Below, in pieces: positions 8,683 to 17,630 of a stretch of 64,000 bases of DNA (within the stretch, counting starts at the first letter, position 1; each line of letters starts with the position of its first letter). The stretch is taken from positions 372,001-436,000 of the forward strand of contig CP069437.1 of NCBI GenBank assembly GCA_016888885.1, read 5' to 3'. Both the position numbers and the translations under genes were made by a program. Origin of the DNA: Faucicola sp902506215 (GTDB taxonomy: Bacteria > Pseudomonadota > Gammaproteobacteria > Pseudomonadales > Moraxellaceae). The notes below the pieces were generated by a model, which saw only the letters and a list, made by a program, of their open reading frames with translations, was not told where the DNA came from and searched no databases.

Positions 8683-9318
8683 ATGAGCAATAAACTAAAT
8701 ATCGACCTAGACAAAGCCAACGCAGAATTAAATGGCAAAACCGCAGAGGAAATCATTGCTTGGGCACTGGCACAAGGTAGTAATCCTATCATCACTACTA
8801 ACTTTCGCCCTTACGAAGTGGTATTATTAGACATGGTTACCAAACAACGTCCTGATATCAAAGTATTGTTCGTGGATTCTGGCTACAACACTGAAGCCAC
8901 TTACCGCCATGCCCAAGATTTGATTAAACGTCTAAACTTAAACGTGATTACCTATTTGCCACAACAAACCGCAGCTTGGCGTGATGTTGAGTTCAATGGT
9001 ATACCTAGTGTCAACAACCCAGCGCACGAAAAATTCACTGAGCAAGTCAAACTTGAGCCATTTGGACGTGCGTTAAAAGAAATTGCCCCTGATGTGTGGA
9101 TTAATGCGATTCGTAAAGACCAAACAGAATTTCGCCAATCGCTTGACGTGTTGTCAGAAAGTAAAGACGGCGTGTTAAAAGTAGCGCCATTGTTCCATTG
9201 GTCAGAAGATGACCTAGAAGCTTACTTAAAAGAGCATGATTTGCCAAATGAACATGACTACTTTGACCCGACCAAAGTCGAAGAAAACCGTGAATGTGGT
9301 CTACACACACAATTATAA
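8683..9318 (+). CDS. cysH: Phosphoadenylyl-sulfate (PAPS) reductase, CysH family
   Basis: Thioredoxin-dependent reduction of activated sulfate to sulfite. The PP-loop-like N-terminal domain includes ITTNFRPYEVVLLDMV and FVDSGYNT, and the protein ends in ECGLHTQL, where the ECGLH motif carries the catalytic cysteine. The Cys pairs that bind the [4Fe-4S] cluster of APS reductases (CC...CxxC) are absent: the aligned segment reads KFTEQVKLEPFGRAL, like E. coli KYNDINKVEPMNRAL. This points to PAPS rather than APS as substrate, which would need an APS kinase, and none is in the window. At 211 residues it is shorter than E. coli CysH (244). Confidence 0.88.
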   Translation: MSNKLNIDLDKANAELNGKTAEEIIAWALAQGSNPIITTNFRPYEVVLLDMVTKQRPDIKVLFVDSGYNTEATYRHAQDLIKRLNLNVITYLPQQTAAWRDVEFNGIPSVNNPAHEKFTEQVKLEPFGRALKEIAPDVWINAIRKDQTEFRQSLDVLSESKDGVLKVAPLFHWSEDDLEAYLKEHDLPNEHDYFDPTKVEENRECGLHTQL

Positions 9319-9346
9319 TTTTTGCTGGGCAGTATGTATGAAAATG

Positions 9347-9375
9347 TTAAGCTGAACTTCGGTTCGGCTTAATTG
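9347..9375 (+). terminator. Hairpin after cysH, weak terminator
   Basis: An 11-bp stem (9347-9357 with 9362-9372, one G-U pair) has a stable TTCG tetraloop but only a poor T tract. It may reduce read-through into cysG or stabilise the cysH transcript. Confidence 0.6.
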
Positions 9376-9406
9376 TTCTTGTCACTATCTAATGTTGAGA
9401 ATGTCT

Positions 9407-10807
9407 ATGAATACCTTACCGCTATTTTTTAAATTAGAAAATCGCCCCGTACTCGTGGTTGGCGGTGGGGAAGTGGCACTGCGTAAAGCGGATTTGCTTG
9501 ACAAAGCTGGGGCAACTATCACTTTTGTTGCACCCAGCTATGAGCCGAGACTCACCGCGCAATTTGGCGATTCTCGTCATCAATTGATTAATGATGTTTA
9601 TCAGCAAAAATATTTGAATAAACAAACCATCGTCATTGCTTGTACCGATGATGAAACGGTGAATGCGCAGATTTTTCATGACTGTGAAGCCCGTTTTATC
9701 CCAGTCAATGTCGTTGATAATCCACCGCTATGTACCTTTATCTTTCCTGCCATCGTCGACCGCAATCCGATTACCATTGCGGTATCCAGTGCAGGCAAAG
9801 CCCCTGTGCTGGCAAGACTGCTGCGAGCCAAAATCGAAACAGTGGTGCCACCGCAATATGGTGAATTGGCAGGGCTCGCCGGTAAATTTCGCGATAAAGT
9901 GAAAGCTGCATTGCCCAATGTGACGGCTAGACGCAAGTTTTGGGAGCAAGCCTTTGAAGGGCAAGTGGCGGAATCGGTATTTGAAGGCAATAAAAATAGC
10001 CTAAGCAAAGCTGAAAGCCAACTTGAAACTTTACTACAACAGCACGCCAACAACCAACCCACGGATAAAGCACAGCTTGGTAAGGTGTATATTGTGGGTG
10101 CAGGGGCAGGCGATCCTGATTTGCTAACTTTTAAAGCGCTACGATTGATGCAACAAGCGGATGTGGTATTTTATGATAATTTGGTTTCAGCGCAGATTCT
10201 CGATCTATGCAGGCGTGATGCCACCAAAATCTACGTCGGCAAAAAAGCCAGTGATCATGCGGTGGGGCAAGAAAAAATCAATGAGCTACTGGTCGAGCAG
10301 GCGCAGCAAGGACAGCGCGTGTTACGTCTCAAAGGCGGCGACCCGTATGTATTTGGGCGGGGCGGCGAAGAAGCCGAAGCGTTGGTTGCAGCTGGGATTG
10401 ATTTTGAAGTCGTGCCTGGCATCACCGCAGCCACTGCGGCAGCGAGCTGCGCCGGTATTCCATTAACTCACCGTGCGTATGCGCACTCTGTCAAGTTTGT
10501 CACCGCCTCTCTTAAGACGGATACCATCAATGAAGACTTTGCCAGCTGGCTTGATGATAACCAAACCGTGGTTTTTTATATGGGATTAAAGCAGCTGGAT
10601 AAATTGACGCGTGGCTTGATTAACGCAGGAAAAAATCCCAGTACGCCGATTGCGATTGTGTCCAATGCCAGCTTGCCGCATCAGCAAGTTTTGACAGGCA
10701 CGCTTGAGACCATCGTGGCAAAACAAGCTGAGGCAAACTTGCCCGCCCCCGCGATTTTGATTATGGGTAATGTGGTTAAGCTACATCACAGACTTCATAA
10801 ACTGTAG
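9407..10807 (+). CDS. cysG: Siroheme synthase CysG (trifunctional)
   Basis: Makes siroheme, the cofactor of the sulfite reductase encoded upstream. The N-terminal half (to about residue 210) is the precorrin-2 dehydrogenase/ferrochelatase, with the NAD-binding VLVVGGGEVALRKADLL. The C-terminal half (from about 222) is uroporphyrinogen-III methyltransferase, with VYIVGAGAGDPDLLT, LKGGDPYVFGRGGEEAEAL and PGITAATAAASCAGIPLTHR. ATGs exist at 9392 and 9401, but the ATG at 9407 aligns with the usual start (MxxLPLF) and has GAGA upstream. It follows cysH on the same strand. Confidence 0.93.
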   Translation: MNTLPLFFKLENRPVLVVGGGEVALRKADLLDKAGATITFVAPSYEPRLTAQFGDSRHQLINDVYQQKYLNKQTIVIACTDDETVNAQIFHDCEARFIPVNVVDNPPLCTFIFPAIVDRNPITIAVSSAGKAPVLARLLRAKIETVVPPQYGELAGLAGKFRDKVKAALPNVTARRKFWEQAFEGQVAESVFEGNKNSLSKAESQLETLLQQHANNQPTDKAQLGKVYIVGAGAGDPDLLTFKALRLMQQADVVFYDNLVSAQILDLCRRDATKIYVGKKASDHAVGQEKINELLVEQAQQGQRVLRLKGGDPYVFGRGGEEAEALVAAGIDFEVVPGITAATAAASCAGIPLTHRAYAHSVKFVTASLKTDTINEDFASWLDDNQTVVFYMGLKQLDKLTRGLINAGKNPSTPIAIVSNASLPHQQVLTGTLETIVAKQAEANLPAPAILIMGNVVKLHHRLHKL

Positions 10808-11032
10808 CAATCTTTAATTGATGGGGTATGGCAGTTAAAAAAGCTTGCAGATTGTGGTAAATACTTATAATTTAGATATCCGTTAGAAAAATTAACGAAT
10901 TGGTCAGATAACAAAAATATTTTTGTCACAATTTAATATGACGTTTTTTGTGAAAGGATTTATGTATATTGTAGCCATACATATTATTTGTATCTGCTAC
11001 AACATCAACTAGTAATTTAGAAGGATAGGGAC

Positions 11033-12802
11033 ATGCGACTAAAACCGAAACTGATTTTAACCAATCTGTCATTGGCTTTAATGTTGGTGATATCACCCAT
11101 TGCCCAAAGCAAACTATTACCAAAACCCGCCACCAATGCTAGCCAGTTAGCGGCAAATCGCTACGATAGCAGTAATGCTATCTTTCATCCTGTCTATGGT
11201 AAAAATGGTATGGTGGCTTCCGAGCAAGGGTTAGCGACGCAAGTTGGTTTGGATATATTAAAACAAGGCGGCAATGCTATCGATGCGGCGGTCGCGGTTG
11301 GATTTGCCTTAGCAGTCGTCTTGCCAAATGCAGGCAACATTGGTGGTGGTGGTTTTATGGTGTTGCATGATGATAAAACTGGCAAAGATGTTGCGATTGA
11401 TTTTCGCGAAATTGCGCCAGCCAAAGCTAGCCGTGATATGTACCTGGATAGTCAAGGTAATGTTATTGATGGAAAATCATTGTTCACGCATGACGCTTCA
11501 GGTGTGCCTGGTACAGTGGCTGGGATGGAATACGCGCTAAAAAAATGGGGTACCATGCCATTATCTAAAGTGCTTGAGCCTGCAATTAAGCTTGCAGACA
11601 AAGGGTTTATTGTCAGTGATGTATTGGCAAAGACGTTAAAAGAAGAAAAATCAACACTGGGTAAATGGTCAGCTAGCAAAGCGATTTTTTTCAAAAACGG
11701 TGAACCGCTGAAATCTGGTGATTTGTTGGTACAAAAAGACTTGGCGAAATCATTGCGTTTGATTGCCAAACAAGGGGCAAAAGCATTTTATCAAGGTGAA
11801 ATCGCCACAAAAATTGCGAAAGAGATGCAATCACATGGTGGCACAATGACACTTGAAGATTTAAAAGCCTATAAAGTTGTTGAGCGTCAGCCAATTATTG
11901 GTGATTATCGAGGCTATAAAGTTGTTACCATGCCACCCCCAAGTTCGGGGGGTGTACACTTGATTGAGATATTAAATATGCTTGAGCATTACCCTATCAA
12001 AGAAGATGGGGTAAATAGTGCCAAAAATATTCACCACATGGCAGAGAGTATGAAATTAGCCTATGCTGACCGCTCAGAATATTTGGGCGACCCGGATTTT
12101 GTCAAAATCCCTGTCACAGGTTTAACATCCAAAGCATATGCGAATGAACGGGTCAAAACGATTGATGATAATAAAGCAAGGCCTTCATCAACCATTAAAC
12201 CTGGTAAACCACAACCTTATGAAAGTGACCAGACTACGCATTTTTCAGTCATGGATAAAGCGGGCAATGCCGTTGCTGTCACCTATACATTAAATCTTAA
12301 CTTTGGTAGTGGCATTGTTGTAGAAGGCACAGGGATTTTACTCAATAATGAAATGGATGACTTCTCAGTAAAACCCGGTGTGCCAAATGCGTTTGGTCTA
12401 GTGGGTGGCGCTGCCAATGCGATTGAAGCAAAAAAACGTCCACTTTCTTCAATGACACCAACGATTGTCATGAAGAATAATAAACCTTGGCTGGTTACAG
12501 GTAGTCCAGGTGGGGCTCGTATCATCACGACTGTATTGCAAAGTGTGGTTAATACGATTGACCATGAAATGAATCCAGCAGAAGCGATAATTACACCACG
12601 CGTTCATCACCAATGGTTACCCGATGAGCTTAGGGTTGAAGAAGGCATTAGTCCTGATACCATAAAATTGTTGCAAGACAAAGGTCATAAAGTTGTTACT
12701 AAAGCACCCATGGGACGTATTCAAATTATTCAAGCGGATGATTCTGGGTTTTATGGCTATTCTGACCCAAGAAATCCTGATGGTAAAACATTAGGTTTCT
12801 AA
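11033..12802 (+). CDS. ggt: Gamma-glutamyltranspeptidase
   Basis: Cleaves the gamma-glutamyl bond of glutathione in the periplasm; it is made as a precursor that cuts itself into two subunits. A signal peptide (LILTNLSLALMLVISPIAQS, residues 8-27) is present. The autocleavage nucleophile is the second Thr of TTHFSVMD (about residue 401). Other family motifs are GGNAIDAAVAVGFAL, MPPPSSGG and GSPGGARI. Length 589 is normal. The Shine-Dalgarno AGAAGGATAGGG precedes the ATG. Standing next to the sulfur assimilation genes, it could feed cysteine recovery from glutathione. A strong terminator follows. Confidence 0.94.
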   Translation: MRLKPKLILTNLSLALMLVISPIAQSKLLPKPATNASQLAANRYDSSNAIFHPVYGKNGMVASEQGLATQVGLDILKQGGNAIDAAVAVGFALAVVLPNAGNIGGGGFMVLHDDKTGKDVAIDFREIAPAKASRDMYLDSQGNVIDGKSLFTHDASGVPGTVAGMEYALKKWGTMPLSKVLEPAIKLADKGFIVSDVLAKTLKEEKSTLGKWSASKAIFFKNGEPLKSGDLLVQKDLAKSLRLIAKQGAKAFYQGEIATKIAKEMQSHGGTMTLEDLKAYKVVERQPIIGDYRGYKVVTMPPPSSGGVHLIEILNMLEHYPIKEDGVNSAKNIHHMAESMKLAYADRSEYLGDPDFVKIPVTGLTSKAYANERVKTIDDNKARPSSTIKPGKPQPYESDQTTHFSVMDKAGNAVAVTYTLNLNFGSGIVVEGTGILLNNEMDDFSVKPGVPNAFGLVGGAANAIEAKKRPLSSMTPTIVMKNNKPWLVTGSPGGARIITTVLQSVVNTIDHEMNPAEAIITPRVHHQWLPDELRVEEGISPDTIKLLQDKGHKVVTKAPMGRIQIIQADDSGFYGYSDPRNPDGKTLGF

Positions 12803-12816
12803 ACTGTTCATTAAAC

Positions 12817-12849
12817 AAAACGTGAGTGCTGCTACTCACGTTTTTTTTT
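12817..12849 (+). terminator. Terminator after ggt
   Basis: Stem ACGTGAGT/ACTCACGT with a 6-nt loop and nine T. Confidence 0.9.
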
Positions 12850-12883
12850 ACTAACAAAATATATCAAGATTATTTTTTGCCAT

Positions 12884-13058
12884 TAGGGCGTGTCCCTATT
12901 TGGATAATGAGGCTAAAAATAGACTAAATCGCCAGCAAAACAAGGCAAATTGTGCAGATAATATTGGAATATTGTCAAACAATTTAACGCAGTTTTGCCA
13001 GATTTAGGCATTTTTAGGCCATTAAAAATACTTTGTTCCGAATTAGGGACACGCCCTA
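12884..13058. mobile_element. 175-bp MITE sharing its ends with the nearby IS5-type element
   Basis: The ends are perfect 15-bp inverted repeats, TAGGGCGTGTCCCTA and TAGGGACACGCCCTA. The same GGGCGTGTCC end bounds the insertion sequence at 14304-15150. The interior has no ORF and is itself an imperfect palindrome: GGCTAAAAATAG and CAGCAAAAC near the left reappear in inverted form near the right (GTTTTGCCAG and CATTTTTAGGCC), so the whole element can fold into one long hairpin. It is presumably moved in trans by the IS transposase. Its right end supplies the stop codon of the nitronate monooxygenase gene. Confidence 0.82.
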
Positions 13059-14114
13059 GTAGCCAAGTAAATCTTGAATAATTTTATCTACTGTACCACT
13101 TTTCGCCAATCTCGCATTTTGCCCTGCCCACAGTGAGCTAAACTCATCACTTCCCAGGCTTTCGGCTTTGGCTTTAAGGGGGTTACTCACAAACGAGGCA
13201 TGGGGAAATGGCGGTGCAGACTCGCTAATATACCCCGTTTCTTGCATAAAGCGGTTGACAATCCCGCGTGCTAAGCCGCCACTAAATACATTGGTTAAGG
13301 CGGTGTGTTCGGCTCGTGCACTTTGCAGCGCCTTGCGATGAAAGCCTTTGGTACCACACTCATCTGCCAGCAAAAAAGCAGTACCTACCTGTACTGCGCA
13401 GGCGCCCATAGCAAACGCTGCTTGTGCAGTAGCGTTGTCGCTGATACCACCTGCCGCAATCACCGGCAAACTGACAGCGCGGATGATATTGGGCAGTAGG
13501 CTAAAAGTGCCCGCTTGCAGCGTGATATCTTGGCTTAAAAACATACCCCGATGCCCACCTGCTTCCAACCCTTGCGCGATAATCATATCCGCCCCACGCG
13601 CCTGCAACCAGCGTGCTTCCGCAGGCGTGGTGGCGGAGGATATCACAATCGCCCCGGATTTTTTGACGATATTTAACAAATTTTTGTCCGGTAACCCAAA
13701 ATGAAAACTCACCACAGGGACTTTTAAATCCGCCACTAGCGCTGCTTGTTCATGGGTAAATGGCTGACGTCCACCGGTCGTGGCTATCTCATCTTGGGTC
13801 AAACCAAATTGTTGATAATAAGGTTGTAGGGCATTCAACCATTTTTCTTGCATCGCTTGGGTATAGTCAGGTTGTTGATGGGCAAAAAAGTTGACATTAA
13901 ATGGTGCATCAGTCGCAGCACGAATAGCTTTAATTTCACTTTCAATTTTCTCAAGGCTGAACAGGGCACAAGGCAGTGAGCCTAAGCCCCCAGCTTGGGA
14001 CACCGCAATCGTGAGTTTGCTGTCTTGGACACCTGCCATCGGCGCTTGGATGATCGGCAATTGAACTTTAACGTAGTCAAGAAAGCTATTAATCGCCTTG
14101 GTATGATGGATCAT
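13056..14114 (-). CDS. Nitronate monooxygenase family flavoprotein
   Basis: An FMN-dependent TIM-barrel enzyme of the nitronate monooxygenase (2-nitropropane dioxygenase) family, which oxidises nitronates. Motifs: PIIQAPMAGVQDSKLTIAVS near residue 20, GGLGSLPC, GLEAGGHRGMF (about residue 186) with the catalytic-region His, and VIAAGGISDNATAQAAFAMG for FMN phosphate binding. Length 352 is normal. The stop codon TAG lies inside the terminal repeat of the MITE at 12884-13058, so the last codons may differ from relatives. It is transcribed alone, with the IS element upstream of its promoter region. Confidence 0.88.
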   Translation of the reverse strand: MIHHTKAINSFLDYVKVQLPIIQAPMAGVQDSKLTIAVSQAGGLGSLPCALFSLEKIESEIKAIRAATDAPFNVNFFAHQQPDYTQAMQEKWLNALQPYYQQFGLTQDEIATTGGRQPFTHEQAALVADLKVPVVSFHFGLPDKNLLNIVKKSGAIVISSATTPAEARWLQARGADMIIAQGLEAGGHRGMFLSQDITLQAGTFSLLPNIIRAVSLPVIAAGGISDNATAQAAFAMGACAVQVGTAFLLADECGTKGFHRKALQSARAEHTALTNVFSGGLARGIVNRFMQETGYISESAPPFPHASFVSNPLKAKAESLGSDEFSSLWAGQNARLAKSGTVDKIIQDLLGY

Positions 14115-14269
14115 TTTATGTTCCTTGTTATTGTTTTAATGTGTTTGTCTTAGTGTTATGGTCTTACAGGGCAAAAATGAAAACCATTTTAGTGTATCGC
14201 CAATAGAGGACATTGAAAAGCACTATATGGAAAAGCGCTATATGCCCGTTATAAATCGGCTGAATATAA

Positions 14270-14300
14270 AAAACCCCAGTAACATTACTGGGGCTTTTTT
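14270..14300. terminator. Bidirectional terminator cut off from folE by the IS element
   Basis: A 9-bp stem CCCCAGTAA/TTACTGGGG is flanked by an A run and a T run. It sits directly beside the IS insertion point; without the IS it would lie just downstream of folE on the minus strand. Confidence 0.8.
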
Positions 14301-14303
14301 GAC

Positions 14304-15150
14304 TAGGGCGTGTCCTCAATTTAACTTAGCATGAATAATAGAGCAAGCCAAGTAAAGCATCGATTTAAAATTACGAGCTAATTTCTCATAGCGAGTAGCA
14401 ATACTACGAAACTGCTTTAATCGTGCAAATGCATTCTCGACTAAGTGGCGTAATTTATAAAGGTAGCTATCAAAATCAGGGTTAGGTTGCTTGGCATTTT
14501 TACGCTTTGGTATAATAGCTTTCATACCGTGTTCTATCGCTTTATCTCTGATTTCTTGCGAGTCATACCCTTTGTCAGCGATAAAATACTGGGCTTCTTG
14601 TATGACTTCTATCAAGTCGTTTGCAACTTGACTGTCGTGCACGTTACCCCCAGTGACTTTAAAATCGAGCGGATTTCCATGCGAGTCCACACATAGGTGT
14701 ATTTTTGTCGTGTTTCCGCCACGGCTTTGTCCAATTGCTCTATCGAAACCACGCCGAGCTCCACTTGCATGTTGATGACACCGTACATAACTTCCGTCGA
14801 TGAATACCCATTCTTTGTCAATTTCTTTTCGTAGGTCAAAAAAAAATTCTGCCACAAGCCTTTTTTAGACCATCGGTTAAAGCGGTTATAAGCGGTTTTC
14901 CATGACCCTAGCTCAATAGGTATGTCTCGCCATGGTGCACCTGTTCTTAGCTTCCATAGTATGGCTTCCATCACGGTACGGTCGTTCTTCCATTGATGAC
15001 AGCCGTGCGCTTTCATGGTTGTTTGTAATTGTTCCCATATGTTGTCAGTTATTACGGTTCTCGCCATTGTTTGTGTTTGCCTATATTTTACTGGAATATA
15101 GGGTTAAAATAGGGCTCTTTTGGGCTTATTCAAATTAGGGACACGCCCTA
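14304..15150 (-). mobile_element. IS5-family insertion sequence (IS427-like), about 847 bp
   Basis: The terminal inverted repeats are GGGCGTGTCC at 14306-14315 and GGACACGCCC at 15139-15148, flanked by TA on both sides (probable target duplication). Between them are two overlapping transposase frames joined by a run of nine T (A on the plus strand), as in IS elements that use programmed frameshifting. The element looks intact. It is inserted between folE and the probable folE terminator. Confidence 0.9.
14316..15067 (-). CDS. IS5-family transposase made by -1 frameshift (orfA 14612-15067, orfB 14316-14855)
   Basis: The first frame (151 aa) carries the N-terminal DNA-binding domain (WEQLQTTMKAHG, APWRDIPIELGSWKTAYNRF). 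The second frame carries the DDE catalytic domain: D in VFIDGSYV, D in FIADKGYDS and E in RHLVENAFARLKQFR. The two frames meet at nine T at 14838-14846, where first-frame QNFF becomes second-frame EFFF after a one-base backward slip. The product would be about 250 residues. The arrangement is usual for IS427-type elements, so the frame break is probably programmed and not a decay mutation. Confidence 0.88.
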
Positions 15151-15176
15151 GTTAATTTAGGTTGACCATTTAGACA

Positions 15177-15761
15177 CTAGGCGCTTGGTATCGCCATTAA
15201 CAGCGCTTGTCTTGCCTCGGTATTGTGTCTAAATTCGCCCAGCAGTGACATACTGCGAGTATCGGATTTTTGTTTCATCACCCCGCGCATCATCATGCAC
15301 ATATGCGCGGCATCCATCACCACCGCCGCGCCTTTTGCCCCTGTCATATCCATCACCGCTTGGGCAATTTGGCGGGTTAAGTTTTCTTGAATTTGCAAAC
15401 GTCGGGCGTACATATCCACGATACGTGCCATTTTTGACAGTCCAATCACTTTGCCATCGGGCAGATACGCCACATGGGCCACGCCATAAAAAGGCAACAT
15501 GTGATGCTCACACATCGAATAAAATTCGATATTTTTTACCATGACCAATTCATTATTGTCAGTTGGAAAAATCGCGTTATTGGTAATTTCGACCAAATCT
15601 TGATGATAGCCTTGGGTCAAAAAACTAAAGGCTTTAGCGGCACGTTCTGGGGTATTAAGTAGTCCCTCACGTGTTAACTCTTCCCCTGTTGATGCAATGA
15701 GGGTGCGGTAAGCATCACTGTTTTGTTGGATAATCTCGTCAAAATTTGCAGGCATAGTCAT
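15177..15761 (-). CDS. folE: GTP cyclohydrolase I
   Basis: Converts GTP to dihydroneopterin triphosphate, the first step of folate synthesis. Zinc and catalytic residues are visible in SMCEHHMLPFYGVAHVAY (Cys and His of CEHH) and AAHMCMMMRGV (second zinc Cys). The fold segment GLSKMARIVDMYARRLQIQENLTRQIA is complete. ATGs exist at 15791 and 15761; the latter, giving MTMPANFDEIIQQ and 194 residues, fits family length better, though neither has a strong Shine-Dalgarno. An IS element follows 27 bp downstream. The gene is divergent from fabI. Confidence 0.92.
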   Translation of the reverse strand: MTMPANFDEIIQQNSDAYRTLIASTGEELTREGLLNTPERAAKAFSFLTQGYHQDLVEITNNAIFPTDNNELVMVKNIEFYSMCEHHMLPFYGVAHVAYLPDGKVIGLSKMARIVDMYARRLQIQENLTRQIAQAVMDMTGAKGAAVVMDAAHMCMMMRGVMKQKSDTRSMSLLGEFRHNTEARQALLMAIPSA

Positions 15762-15856
15762 GATAACATTTAAGTTTAAAAAAATAGGCATAGCTTAACG
15801 CTTTACCACTATTTGTAAAGCGATTTTTGTCACAAACGCCATGAAAATCACTAAAT

Positions 15857-15884
15857 TTGCTTTGTTTGGGTTTTTTGCTAGAAT
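15857..15884 (+). promoter_or_regulatory. Possible sigma-70 promoter for fabI
   Basis: TTGCTT (15857-15862), 16 bp, then TAGAAT (15879-15884), about 60 bp ahead of the fabI ATG. A second possible -10, TATTATAG, lies near 15903. Confidence 0.35.
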
Positions 15885-15944
15885 TAACCCCTAATTTTGA
15901 GCTATTATAGTGCATATTCGTTCACTGAAAAATAAGGAAAAACC

Positions 15945-16748
15945 ATGCTATTAACAGGGAAGCGTTTCGTTGTTACCGGTATCGCCAGTAAATTATCGAT
16001 TGCTTGGGGTATCGCAGAAGCGTTACATCGTGAAGGCGCGAGTTTAATTTTGACCTATCCGAATGAAAAAATGAAAAAACGCGTGGATATGGCAGCCGAA
16101 ACGTTTGGTGCAGAGAAGGTATTGGCGTGTGATGTGGCATCAGATAGCGAAATCGAAGCGTGTTTTGCCCAAGTTGCTGCACACTGGCCAGAGGGCATTG
16201 ATGGGGTTGTGCACGCCATTGGTTTTGCCCCTGCCGATCAGCTAGATGGTGATTTTACCCAAGTGACCACCCGTGAGGGCTTTGCCATTGCCCATGATAT
16301 TAGTAGCTACAGCTTTGTGGCGCTTGCTAAAGCCAGCCGTGAGTTACTGGCAAAACGCCAAGGCTCGCTGTTAACCTTGACGTATGAAGGCAGTATCCGT
16401 GTGTTGCCAAACTACAATGTCATGGGTCTAGCCAAAGCCAGTCTAGAAGCGAGCATTCGCTACCTTGCCAGCTCTCTGGGTAGCGATGGTATCCGTGTCA
16501 ATGGGATTTCTGCAGGTCCGATTCGTACTTTGGCGGCAAGCGGTATCAAATCATTTCGTAAAATGCTCGACACCAACGCCAAAATGTCACCGCTACAGCG
16601 CAATGTCAATATTGAAGAAGTGGGCAATGCCGCGATGTTTTTGTTATCGCCTTGGGCGTCTGGTATCACCGGCGAGATTTTATTTGTCGATGCTGGGTTT
16701 AATACCGTGGCACTCTCTGAACAAGTGATGATGCAGGTAGAAGACTAA
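15945..16748 (+). CDS. fabI: Enoyl-[acyl-carrier-protein] reductase FabI
   Basis: NADH-dependent last reduction in each fatty acid elongation cycle. It is an SDR-fold protein whose N-terminus is MLLTGKRFVVTGIASKLSIAWGIAEAL (read here from residue 1 to 27). The atypical FabI catalytic set is visible as Tyr in LTYEGS, then Tyr and Lys in NYNVMGLAKAS (about residues 150-160). The C-terminus has GITGEILFVDAGFN. Length 267 fits. The Shine-Dalgarno AAGGAA precedes the ATG. The FabI family is the triclosan target. A terminator follows. Confidence 0.94.
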   Translation: MLLTGKRFVVTGIASKLSIAWGIAEALHREGASLILTYPNEKMKKRVDMAAETFGAEKVLACDVASDSEIEACFAQVAAHWPEGIDGVVHAIGFAPADQLDGDFTQVTTREGFAIAHDISSYSFVALAKASRELLAKRQGSLLTLTYEGSIRVLPNYNVMGLAKASLEASIRYLASSLGSDGIRVNGISAGPIRTLAASGIKSFRKMLDTNAKMSPLQRNVNIEEVGNAAMFLLSPWASGITGEILFVDAGFNTVALSEQVMMQVED

Positions 16749-16770
16749 TTTTTAGGCGAGTAGTGGATAA

Positions 16771-16798
16771 AAGAGCGACCATGGTTGCTCTTTTTTTT
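16771..16798 (+). terminator. Terminator after fabI
   Basis: Stem AGAGCGAC with GTTGCTCT (one G-U pair) is followed by a run of T. Confidence 0.8.
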
Positions 16799-16934
16799 GC
16801 TTGCTGTTTTTTGCTTACTTTTTTTGATTGATGTTTGGATAGGGATTGCAAAGCCGTGTGGTTAAGCTTACCATTTTTTGTCAGGCTTAATATGTTTGGC
16901 AGGTCAGCTAAAGACTGATAGATGGCGGTAGCTA

Positions 16935-17606
16935 ATGATTAATAAATTACCTAAGTGGATTTTATGGGGTGGCTGCGTGCTGGCGTTTAATGCAGGGTGT
17001 ATCAATAGCACCGCGTTAGTCGGCTTCACGCACTTATCTGCTTCCCATGTAACGGGCAATGTGACGCTATTTGCCACAGCATTGGCGGAACAGCACTACC
17101 AGCAGATGGCGATGGTTTGTATCGTGCTGTTATCGTTTTTATCTGGCGCAGTTATCAGTGGCTTTGTGGTGGGTAGTACGGCATTAAAAGAAGGTAAGCG
17201 CTATGGCAACGCTCTGTTAATTGAAGCAAGTTTATTAATCATCAGTTTAATTTTATTTAGCTATCAGTCATTTTGGGGGCAGGTGTTTGCCGCGATGGCT
17301 TGCGGCTTACAAAATTCGATGGTCGGAACCTATAGTGGTGCAGTGATTCGCACCACCCATTTGACAGGATTGACCTCAGATATGGGCTCAGCCTTGGGTA
17401 ATTGGCTGGCGGGCAGACCGATTAATAAGAAGATGTTCGTGTTTCAAGCGATGATATGGTATAGCTTTTGCGGGGGCGGGGTATTAGGTGCTTTGGGCTA
17501 TATCCACTTTAAATACATGACGCTGATGTTACCCATTGTGATTGTATTATCGTCAGCGCTGGCTTATCAAGTATATTTATTAACCCGTAAAAAAACGCCT
17601 AAGTAG
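16935..17606 (+). CDS. YoaK/DUF1275 family membrane protein
   Basis: A 223-residue integral membrane protein with about six hydrophobic segments. DUF1275 features are NAGCINSTALVGFTHLSASHVTGNVTLFATAL (about residues 19-50) and AMACGLQNSMVGTYSGAVIRTTHLTGLTSDMGSALG. The function of the family is not established. It appears to be a single gene; the next ORF is convergent with it. Confidence 0.85.
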   Translation: MINKLPKWILWGGCVLAFNAGCINSTALVGFTHLSASHVTGNVTLFATALAEQHYQQMAMVCIVLLSFLSGAVISGFVVGSTALKEGKRYGNALLIEASLLIISLILFSYQSFWGQVFAAMACGLQNSMVGTYSGAVIRTTHLTGLTSDMGSALGNWLAGRPINKKMFVFQAMIWYSFCGGGVLGALGYIHFKYMTLMLPIVIVLSSALAYQVYLLTRKKTPK

Positions 17607-17630
17607 CGACCTTAACCGTTTGATTTTATC

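Noticed and set aside
14612..14855. Transposase as a broken pseudogene
   Set aside because: The -1 frame offset at a run of nine T with complete DDE residues fits programmed frameshifting better than decay.
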